From assembly GCF_013744875.1 (NCBI RefSeq), contig NZ_CP059399.1, forward strand, positions 3,844,001 to 3,908,000: a stretch of DNA of 64,000 nucleotides, in the 5' to 3' direction. Every line of letters starts with the position of its first letter. The stretch's first letter is position 1. The stretch is from Nocardia huaxiensis (lineage in GTDB: Bacteria > Actinomycetota > Actinomycetes > Mycobacteriales > Mycobacteriaceae). Of this stretch, positions 25,784-32,295 are shown one piece after another. The notes under the pieces are model-generated. The model saw only the letters and a list, made by a program, of their open reading frames with translations, ran no database searches and had not been told where the DNA came from. The translations under genes were made by a program, and so were the position numbers.

Positions 25784-27018
25784 CGACGACACAGGACAAA
25801 TGGCCGGCCAAACCCACTGCGCCGCAACGCGATATGCGCGGCGTGGGGGATGCGATCCGCAGTTGGTGGGACGGGCTGTCGCGGCCCATGCAGTGGGCCG
25901 TGGGCGTGCCCGCGCTGATCGTGCTGGCGCTGCTGCCGCTGTACCCGCCGCCCGGACTCGACACTCCCGGATACAGTTTCGGGCTGGTCATGGCGCAGTT
26001 CGCCATGTTCGCGCTGATCGCGCTGGGCTTGAATGTCGTTGTGGGGCAGGCGGGTCTGCTCGACCTCGGGTATGTCGGCTTCTACGCGGTCGGCGCGTAC
26101 ACGGTCGGTCTGCTCACCAGCCCGGAGAGCCCGTGGCACAAGACCGACGGCGTGTTCTCCTCGGAGTGGGCGTGGCTGGCGTGCGTGCCCTTGGCGGTGG
26201 CGCTCACCGCGTTCTCCGGATTGATTCTCGGTACCCCCACCCTGCGTCTGCGCGGTGACTATCTGGCCATCGTGACATTGGGTTTCGGTGAGATCGTGCG
26301 CCTGCTCGCCGACAATCTCGGCGAGGTCACCAATGGCAGCCTCGGGCTGTCGGGCATCGCCTACCCGCGGCTCGGCGAATCCGAGGAGCTGCCGGGCGGA
26401 TACTTCTCCTCCGGCCATTTCGGTGACCCCGAGAGCTCGAACCTGTTGGACAAGGCCAACAATGGCGTGTGGTGGTACTGGCTGGCCTTCGTGCTGGTGA
26501 TCCTGGTGCTGCTGATCGTCGGCAATCTGGAGCGCAGCCGCGTCGGCCGCGCCTGGGTCGCCATTCGCGAGGACGAGGACGCCGCCGAGATCATGGGCGT
26601 GCCCACCTTCAAGTTCAAGCTGTGGGCGTTCATGATCGGCGCGGGCATCGGCGGGCTGTCGGGTGCGATCTACGCCGGGCAGGTGCAGTTCGTGAATCCG
26701 CCGGTGTTCAACATCATCAACTCGATGCTGTTCCTGTGTGCGGTCGTCATCGGCGGCTCCGGCAACAAGCTCGGTGTCATCATGGGCGCGTTCCTGATCG
26801 CCTGGCTGCCCATCCGGCTGCGCTCGGTGGAGGTCGCCGGGACGTCCCTCGGCGACTACAAATATCTGATGTTCGGCATCGTGCTGGTCGTCATGATGAT
26901 CTTCCGGCCGCAGGGTTTGTTCCCGGTCCGGCAGAAACTGCTCACTTACGGCCGGCAGATCACCCGCGCGGTGCGCAGGCCGGGCCAAGACGCGGGGACG
27001 ACAGGAGCTCAGCAATGA
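25780..27018 (+). CDS. livM: Branched-chain amino-acid ABC permease LivM
   Basis: A 412-residue permease with about ten helices: LGLNVVVGQAGLLDLGYVGF and YAVGAYTVGLL mark the LivM family, LRLRGDYLAIVTLGFGEIVR the central loop, and GRAWVAIREDEDAAEIMGV the ATPase-contact segment. It has a ~40-residue hydrophilic N-terminus. Starts at ATG 25780 inside the livH stop; its stop overlaps livG in the same ATGA manner. Confidence 0.94.
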   Translation: MTTTQDKWPAKPTAPQRDMRGVGDAIRSWWDGLSRPMQWAVGVPALIVLALLPLYPPPGLDTPGYSFGLVMAQFAMFALIALGLNVVVGQAGLLDLGYVGFYAVGAYTVGLLTSPESPWHKTDGVFSSEWAWLACVPLAVALTAFSGLILGTPTLRLRGDYLAIVTLGFGEIVRLLADNLGEVTNGSLGLSGIAYPRLGESEELPGGYFSSGHFGDPESSNLLDKANNGVWWYWLAFVLVILVLLIVGNLERSRVGRAWVAIREDEDAAEIMGVPTFKFKLWAFMIGAGIGGLSGAIYAGQVQFVNPPVFNIINSMLFLCAVVIGGSGNKLGVIMGAFLIAWLPIRLRSVEVAGTSLGDYKYLMFGIVLVVMMIFRPQGLFPVRQKLLTYGRQITRAVRRPGQDAGTTGAQQ

Positions 27019-27986
27019 CCGGGCCGGGCGCGGGTGGCGCGCTGTTCGACAACGAAGACATGCGGGCCGGGTACACCGCCCCGCCGGAAGAGGAAACCAG
27101 CGCGGGCACGGTCGACGTGACCGAGGTGCTGCCGGTGCTCTCCGATGCGTCCGTGGTCGCGGATGTCGTTGCGCCGCACCGGGAAATCGAGACCGCCGTC
27201 GGCGAGCCCCTGCTGCGCACCGACGGACTGACGGTGAAATTCGGTGGTCTCACCGCCCTGGACGATGTGACCTTCGAGATCCGCCGCGGCGAGATCCTCG
27301 GGCTCATCGGCCCCAACGGCGCGGGCAAGACCACCTGCTTCAACGCCATCACCGGCGTGTACCGGCCGGCGGCGGGCACCGTCTACTTCGACGGCAAACC
27401 GCTCACCACCTTCAAACGCAATCAGATCACCCGGCTCGGCATTGCCCGCACCTTCCAGAACATTCGCTTGTTCGGGGAGATGACGGCGCTCGAGAACGTG
27501 GTCGTCGGCACCGACGCCCGGCACAAGACCTCGGTTCCCGGCGCGGTGTTCCGCACCGCCCGGCATCGCCGCGAGGAACACGACGCCATCGAAAGAGGCA
27601 TGGCGCTGCTGGAATTCGTCGGAATCGCCCCGCGCGCGGTGGAGAAGGCCCGCAACCTCTCCTACGGCGATCAGCGCCGCCTGGAGATCGCCCGCGCGCT
27701 CGCCACCGAACCGAAACTGCTGTGCCTGGACGAACCCGCCGCGGGCTTCAACCCCAGCGAGAAGTCCGCCCTCATGGATCTGATCCGCAAGATCCGCGAC
27801 GACGGCTTCACCGTGCTGCTCATCGAACACGACATGCGCCTGGTCATGGGTGTCACCGACCGCATCGTCGTGCTCGAGTTCGGCCGCAAGATCGCCGACG
27901 GCCTCCCCACCGAGATCCGCGAGAACCCGAAGGTCATCGCCGCCTACCTGGGCGTCCCCGACGAGGAAGAGGGTGAAGCCCCATGA
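27015..27986 (+). CDS. livG: Branched-chain amino-acid ABC ATPase LivG, with N-terminal extension
   Basis: A 323-residue ATPase. The first ~65 residues are an acidic, probably disordered extension (PPEEETSAGTVDVTEVLPVL) not found in typical ~255-residue LivG. The ATPase core follows: Walker A GPNGAGKTT, Q-loop ARTFQNIRLF, signature LSYGDQRRLEIARAL, Walker B LLCLDEPAAG and the H-loop IEHDM, plus the LivG insertion. AGGAG lies seven bases before ATG 27015, confirming the extension is translated. The operon continues with livF after a four-base overlap. Confidence 0.93.
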   Translation: MTGPGAGGALFDNEDMRAGYTAPPEEETSAGTVDVTEVLPVLSDASVVADVVAPHREIETAVGEPLLRTDGLTVKFGGLTALDDVTFEIRRGEILGLIGPNGAGKTTCFNAITGVYRPAAGTVYFDGKPLTTFKRNQITRLGIARTFQNIRLFGEMTALENVVVGTDARHKTSVPGAVFRTARHRREEHDAIERGMALLEFVGIAPRAVEKARNLSYGDQRRLEIARALATEPKLLCLDEPAAGFNPSEKSALMDLIRKIRDDGFTVLLIEHDMRLVMGVTDRIVVLEFGRKIADGLPTEIRENPKVIAAYLGVPDEEEGEAP

Positions 27987-28729
27987 CATCACTCGAGAAG
28001 AAGTCGTCCACCCCCCTCCTCGAAGTCGAGGACATGGTGGTCAACTACGGCAGAATCCAAGCCCTGCACGGCATTTCCCTGTCGGTCAGCGAAGGTGAAC
28101 TGGTAACCCTGCTCGGCGCCAACGGCGCCGGCAAAACCACCACCATGCGCGCCCTCTCCGGCCTCCTCCCCCTGAGCGGCGGCCGAATCCTCTTCCAGGG
28201 CAAAGACATAACCCGCGTGAAAGCCCACGACCGAGTAACCCTGGGCCTGATCCAGGCCCCGGAAGGCCGAGGCATCTTCCCGGGTATGACAGTCCAGGAA
28301 AACCTCGACATGGGCTGCTACGCCCGCACCTTCAAACAGAAATCCGAATACAAGGAAACCCTCGACTGGGTCCTCTCCCTCTTCCCCCGAGTAGCCGAAC
28401 GCCGCACCCAGGTGGGCGGCACCCTCTCCGGCGGCGAACAACAAATGGTGGCCATCGCCCGCTCCCTCATGGCCCGCCCCAAACTCCTCCTGCTGGACGA
28501 GCCGTCAATGGGCCTGGCCCCCATGGTGATTCAACAGATCTTCCGAATCATCGCCGACATCAACGCCCAGGGCACCACAGTCCTGCTCGTAGAACAGAAC
28601 GCCCAACAGGCCCTGACCCGCAGCCACCGTGCCTACATCCTGGAAACAGGCGAGGTAACCAAAACCGGCCCCGGCCGAGAACTCCTCCACGACCCCGCCG
28701 TCAAATCCGCCTACCTCGGCGTCGGCTGA
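27983..28729 (+). CDS. livF: Branched-chain amino-acid ABC ATPase LivF
   Basis: A 248-residue ATPase pairing with LivG: Walker A GANGAGKTT, the LivF-specific QAPEGRGIFPGMTVQENLDM, signature LSGGEQQMVAIARSL, Walker B LLLLDEPSMG and H-loop VEQNAQQAL. ATG 27983 overlaps the livG stop. It is the last gene of the livKHMGF operon; a hairpin lies 32 bases downstream. Confidence 0.95.
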   Translation: MTSLEKKSSTPLLEVEDMVVNYGRIQALHGISLSVSEGELVTLLGANGAGKTTTMRALSGLLPLSGGRILFQGKDITRVKAHDRVTLGLIQAPEGRGIFPGMTVQENLDMGCYARTFKQKSEYKETLDWVLSLFPRVAERRTQVGGTLSGGEQQMVAIARSLMARPKLLLLDEPSMGLAPMVIQQIFRIIADINAQGTTVLLVEQNAQQALTRSHRAYILETGEVTKTGPGRELLHDPAVKSAYLGVG

Positions 28730-28761
28730 CCCACCGGCCTGAGCCCACACTTTCGTTCATT

Positions 28762-28783
28762 TTTCTGCCAATCCGGCCAGAAA
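28762..28783. terminator. Terminator between livF and a convergent gene
   Basis: TTTCTGCC and GG-C-CAGAAA form a short stem with a one-base bulge and T/A-rich flanks, midway between the converging livF and 28827 genes. Confidence 0.45.
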
Positions 28784-28826
28784 TCCCCGAATAGTGTTGG
28801 CCCAGGCCGGATCCGGTGCGCAACCC

Positions 28827-29309
28827 TCAACGTTCGGCCAGCCATGCCTCGACGACCCCGGCAGTCTCTCTGGACCAGAATCCGGTGAACGGCCGACTGC
28901 CGTCGAGATCGCACAGATGAAGGAACGCGCTCTCGGTATCGAGCCCGGCCCACTGATCGAGGAACGGGCCCAGATCAACTCCGGTGACGGCGATCGAGCA
29001 CAGCACTGTCTCGATTCCCACTTGTGCCGGGTACGTGGCGAGCGTGTGCAGCCACCAGGAGTACAGAAACTCGGTCACAGCCTGCTTCTCGAGAGAGTAT
29101 TGGAATTCGTCCACGCCACCCCAGGTGGTCATGGCCTTCGCCGCGTACCGGGCAAGCTGATCGGGAGCCAGTTCGCTGACCGGCACCGCCGGCAGACAGC
29201 TGTCCGCACCGGGTTCGACGCAGTGCGGGCAACCATCCACGACGGCAGGACGCGGCACTCGCGCGAAAACCTCGTACAGGCGCTGCTGAGCGTCCGTGTG
29301 GACCGTCAT
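28827..29309 (-). CDS. Hypothetical Cys-containing protein (160 aa)
   Basis: A soluble 160-residue protein. Residues 20-55 contain DGCPHCVEPGADSCLP, a CxxC pair plus a third Cys that could bind metal; the rest is helical with many aromatic residues (WGGVDEFQYSLEKQAVTEFL, YSWWLHTLATYP). ATG 29309 is chosen because its first base codon overlaps the upstream gene stop (ATGA coupling); the longer GTG reading at 29354 would overlap that gene by 49 bases. No family recognised. Confidence 0.6.
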   Translation of the reverse strand: MTVHTDAQQRLYEVFARVPRPAVVDGCPHCVEPGADSCLPAVPVSELAPDQLARYAAKAMTTWGGVDEFQYSLEKQAVTEFLYSWWLHTLATYPAQVGIETVLCSIAVTGVDLGPFLDQWAGLDTESAFLHLCDLDGSRPFTGFWSRETAGVVEAWLAER

Positions 29310-29779
29310 CTGCTGACCGTAACCGGACCCTGGTATTCCTCCGCTTTCCACCACCGGTGAATACCATTCGCACAGAGGGCCCTGGCGGAATCCCCCGTGT
29401 CGTTCAGCCCCGTAATGCTGAGCCAGACCAAGGCGCCCTGCGCGCGGCAGTCTCCCGAGATCCTGCGTTCCCTCTCGTCGATATCCTCGCCCTCGATCCG
29501 GTACGGGGAGAACCCGGTCACCCGGTAGTCCGCAGTCGCCGAGACGCAGGGCACGATCCAGAATTGTGCCGCTTTCTCACCTGGCGCAACGCCTACACAG
29601 TCTCCGGCCCCTACGCTGGAAATCGGCTTCCCGCTGTACATTCCGCAATCCACGCGTAGTGCGAAAACCGCGGTCGCAGCCAGGATGAGCACCGTCCCGA
29701 TCGTCACCACGCGACCTCGCGTATTCCGGTCTTCCTCGTCAGGCGGCCGCGATAGCCTCGATCTCGACCAGCCAGTCAT
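29306..29779 (-). CDS. Membrane-anchored protein with LppU-like extracytoplasmic domain
   Basis: A 157-residue protein if started at ATG 29779: a short charged N-terminus, one hydrophobic helix (VVTIGTVLILAATAVFAL) and an exported domain with GAGDCVGVAPGEKAAQFWIV-PCVSATADYRVTG and later Cys residues (GDCRAQG, ALCANG). The GDC-V...PC...A-Y-V pattern recalls the domain of LppU-type and septum-formation-family proteins of Mycobacteriales. The ATG lies inside the end of ridA (41-base overlap); a GTG at 29707 would avoid this but remove the positive N-terminus. Coupled to the downstream gene by ATGA. Start uncertain. Confidence 0.5.
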   Translation of the reverse strand: MTGWSRSRLSRPPDEEDRNTRGRVVTIGTVLILAATAVFALRVDCGMYSGKPISSVGAGDCVGVAPGEKAAQFWIVPCVSATADYRVTGFSPYRIEGEDIDERERRISGDCRAQGALVWLSITGLNDTGDSARALCANGIHRWWKAEEYQGPVTVSR

Positions 29780-30125
29780 TGTCCAATGTCGCGGCCACGA
29801 TCGAGGTGGTGGGGATGACACGCCCATTCAAGGCGGCTACGCGGGCCTCGGCATTGGTTTCGGCGTAGGCGGCGTCTCGGAGGTATGCGGTGGTGCGGAC
29901 GATATTGTCGACGGTCATGTCCGCGGCGGCGAGGATCCGCCGGATGTTGGACCAGATCAGGTCGAGTTGGTCTTCCAGTGTCGCGCCCGGCCGACCGGTG
30001 GGGTCCAGGCCCATGGTGCCGGAGATGAACAGGAATCGGCTGGCATCGCGCACCTCGTGGGCATGGATGTAGTCGCCGGTGGCGGGGTAGACGCCGTCGG
30101 TGGGGTTGTGCGGTATCAGGTCCAT
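29739..30125 (-). CDS. RidA family protein (reactive imine deaminase)
   Basis: A 128-residue YjgF/YER057c/UK114 protein. The order HEVRDASRFLFISGTMGLDP, EDQLDLIWSNIRRILAAADM, IVRTTAYLRDAAYAETNAEA and TTSIVAATLDNDWLVEIEAI follows the family. The catalytic Arg usually in the final R-x-x-x-x-x-E motif is not obvious: the segment around residue 107 reads RVIPTTSIVAA, where the Arg precedes the usual position. Hydrolysis of 2-aminoacrylate-type imines is the family role; a diverged activity is possible. Confidence 0.8.
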   Translation of the reverse strand: MDLIPHNPTDGVYPATGDYIHAHEVRDASRFLFISGTMGLDPTGRPGATLEDQLDLIWSNIRRILAAADMTVDNIVRTTAYLRDAAYAETNAEARVAALNGRVIPTTSIVAATLDNDWLVEIEAIAAA

Positions 30126-30203
30126 CCCGTCGATCCTGCCATGATCGATTGAGCCGCAGCAGATTTCGCTGTCTTCGGGGAGGCGCCCGCTGGAAAGACT
30201 GCG

Positions 30204-30234
30204 GGCCGGGCGCTCGGTGATCGAGTGCCCGGCC
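30204..30234 (-). terminator. Terminator of the tRNA-Trp transcript
   Basis: GGCCGGGCGCTCG and its complement (one G-T wobble) form a 13-bp stem with a GTGAT loop, 12 bases downstream of tRNA-Trp on the minus strand. Confidence 0.7.
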
Positions 30235-30246
30235 CGGAGCCGTTTG

Positions 30247-30319
<73 letters not shown>

Positions 30320-30441
30320 TGGCGTGGCGTCACGCTACCAGGTGACGGCGCGGGAGCGAAATCCGTTTTCCGGCAAGGCGTTGGGGTCCGGCGTCGAGCG
30401 GGGCGAATGCACTGATCAACGCCGGGTTTGCCCGAGCGGGG

Positions 30442-32103
30442 TCAGGGGCGGCGCTTCGGGGCGTGCTCCTTGTCGCGGCCGCGCGGCGGCTTGTGGCCGT
30501 GTCCCGGGTGCTGTGGTTGTTCGGGAGGCATGGGTTCGGCTTCGGCGATGGAGCCGATGGTGTGCTCCTTGCTGATCGCGTTGGCGGTGCGCGCGTAGGT
30601 GAGGGCGACCACCGAGGCGTTCATGTTGAAGTAGTAGGGCTCGTTGAGCCAGTCATTGGGGGAGTAGACGGCCTGGAGTAGTTCGAGTGCCATTCCCGGT
30701 GCCGCGCCCTGTCTGCCCACGACGACATAGCAGGCCGAGCCGGCCTTGTCGGGGTAGCCGATGAATTTCTTCCAGCCGGCCATGGTGGCTCCGATGCTGA
30801 GCAGCCAGTGCTGGAAATCCTGGGACGGATAGTTCAGGAGGTCGATGGCGAAACCGCTCACGGCCGCCACATAGCCGCGAGCGGTGACGGCATTCAGATC
30901 GTTCATCATCGTGGTATAGATGGACGGGTCGGGGGACAGCGAATTCGGTTCGTAGGTCTGGTAATACAGGTGGGACATGATCGGTTCGAAGGTCAGTTGA
31001 TCGAACAACGCCAGCTGATATCCGCCGACCGGTGCCGCCTGTCCGGGAGCCACCACGGTGGGCGGCGGCGGGGTCACCGGCGGGTTCGGTACCGCCACAT
31101 TGCCATTGGCGAGAATGCCCCACCCCGTGAGCACATTGCCGCCGCCCGGCGCTTTGCCCTGCGCGTAATCGGTGGAGGCGTAGGTGAAGATCGCGCCATT
31201 GGTGTAGGCCTCCAGGGCTTCTGACACCGCCGACGCCTGATCGCCGGAGAACAATACGTTCAGCGGCCGCAGTTCGTACTCGACGGCGGCGGGATTCTTC
31301 ATCAACTCTTTGGACCAGGCATCGAATTGGACCGAGTCCGAGGAGCCGTAGCCGGGGGTCAGCGAGTTCAGCAGGCTGATGTCACCCCCGGTGGCATTGA
31401 CCGTGACGATCCGGCTGTCGGCCCACGTCTTGCCCAGGGTGTCCCACTCGGTCTGCGATTCGGCCTTGCTGGAGACGAAGACGGCGTTGTACTCCAGCGT
31501 CACGTTCGCCCGCACGGTTTCCTCGTTGGAGGAGTACAGGGTTTGCACGGCCTCGTAGTAGTCGAGGCTGCCACCCACGGTCACCTGTGTCACCAGATGT
31601 GTTCCCCACTTGCGGAATACGGTGAAGAACTTCTCCTGATTCTGCGGCGTGAAGGTGGCGGGCAGGTTCGCCACATCCGGGTCGTTCTTGAAATCCGAGC
31701 TGACCCATTGCGACGAGGTGTGGTTGACATTCAGCTTCCACGCCGTGAAGTCGGCTTCGAAAATGCAGTAGTAGTACGACTGGTCGGTTGTTTCCGTCTT
31801 TTTGTAGGCAAGATCGAATTGCGCGCTGCATCCGCCGTAGGACGCCTGCACCCCCGCCTTCTGTGAAAAGTGCGATTGGAACTGTTCGATCGTGTTGTAC
31901 ACGTAGGAGGAACCCGTGGTGTGCGTGAACTCCACCGGCCCGGCATTGTCCGGAACCGAATAGACGGTCCCGGTCGGCGGGTATTCCCAGGTCCTGGTAT
32001 CGGGACCGAGATCGATTATCTGGTCCATCAACGAGTTGGCGCTGTACTCACCGAGAATATTGAATCCGCGTCCGATGGCGGTCGCGCCGGGTATCAACGA
32101 CAT
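30442..32103 (-). CDS. MACPF (perforin-like) domain protein
   Basis: A 553-residue protein. Residues about 5-320 form a membrane-attack-complex/perforin domain: GRGFNILGEY start, and the family signature FRKWGTHLVTQVTVGG with W166-G-T-H169; helical and beta segments around it fit the TMH1/TMH2 clusters. A Pro-rich linker (NPPVTPPPPTVVAPGQ, about 339-356) joins a C-terminal domain (about 360-510, YQLALFDQLTFEPIMSHLYY ... ACYVVVGRQGAAPG) that I do not recognise and that may target the protein. The tail is His/Lys/Arg/Pro-rich (PQHPGHGHKPPRGRDKEHA). No signal peptide is visible. ATG 32103 follows GGAAGGA. Pore formation is the family activity; target and export route are unknown. Confidence 0.82.
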   Translation of the reverse strand: MSLIPGATAIGRGFNILGEYSANSLMDQIIDLGPDTRTWEYPPTGTVYSVPDNAGPVEFTHTTGSSYVYNTIEQFQSHFSQKAGVQASYGGCSAQFDLAYKKTETTDQSYYYCIFEADFTAWKLNVNHTSSQWVSSDFKNDPDVANLPATFTPQNQEKFFTVFRKWGTHLVTQVTVGGSLDYYEAVQTLYSSNEETVRANVTLEYNAVFVSSKAESQTEWDTLGKTWADSRIVTVNATGGDISLLNSLTPGYGSSDSVQFDAWSKELMKNPAAVEYELRPLNVLFSGDQASAVSEALEAYTNGAIFTYASTDYAQGKAPGGGNVLTGWGILANGNVAVPNPPVTPPPPTVVAPGQAAPVGGYQLALFDQLTFEPIMSHLYYQTYEPNSLSPDPSIYTTMMNDLNAVTARGYVAAVSGFAIDLLNYPSQDFQHWLLSIGATMAGWKKFIGYPDKAGSACYVVVGRQGAAPGMALELLQAVYSPNDWLNEPYYFNMNASVVALTYARTANAISKEHTIGSIAEAEPMPPEQPQHPGHGHKPPRGRDKEHAPKRRP

Positions 32104-32245
32104 GGTGTGTTCCTTCCGTTGCCGTCCCCACGGAAAGGGTACGGCTGCGCCGCCGAGACCTGTTGCGCTATAAATGATTTCGGAAAGTTTTCATGATTAA
32201 CCGAAAAGTGGATCCAGGTTCGCCGGAGGAGGTCCGGCGGCGAGC

Positions 32246-32266
32246 CCGCGCGCCCGGTGCGCGCGG
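32246..32266 (+). promoter_or_regulatory. GC-rich hairpin abutting the polA promoter
   Basis: CCGCGCGC-CCGGT-GCGCGCGG ends on the base before the TTGTCGGTG element. A second inverted repeat CGCCGGA-GGAGG-TCCGGCG is at 32221-32239. They could insulate polA from upstream transcription. Confidence 0.4.
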
Positions 32267-32289
32267 TTGTCGGTGGTCGTGGCTAGGCT
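32267..32289 (+). promoter_or_regulatory. DNA-damage (PafBC/RecA-NDp type) promoter of polA
   Basis: TTGTCGGTG, eight bases, TAGGCT: an exact match to the mycobacterial RecA-independent damage promoter TTGTCRGTG-N8-TAnnnT. TAGGCT ends six bases before the GTG start, so the transcript is probably leaderless. Confidence 0.75.
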
Positions 32290-32295
32290 CTGTGC

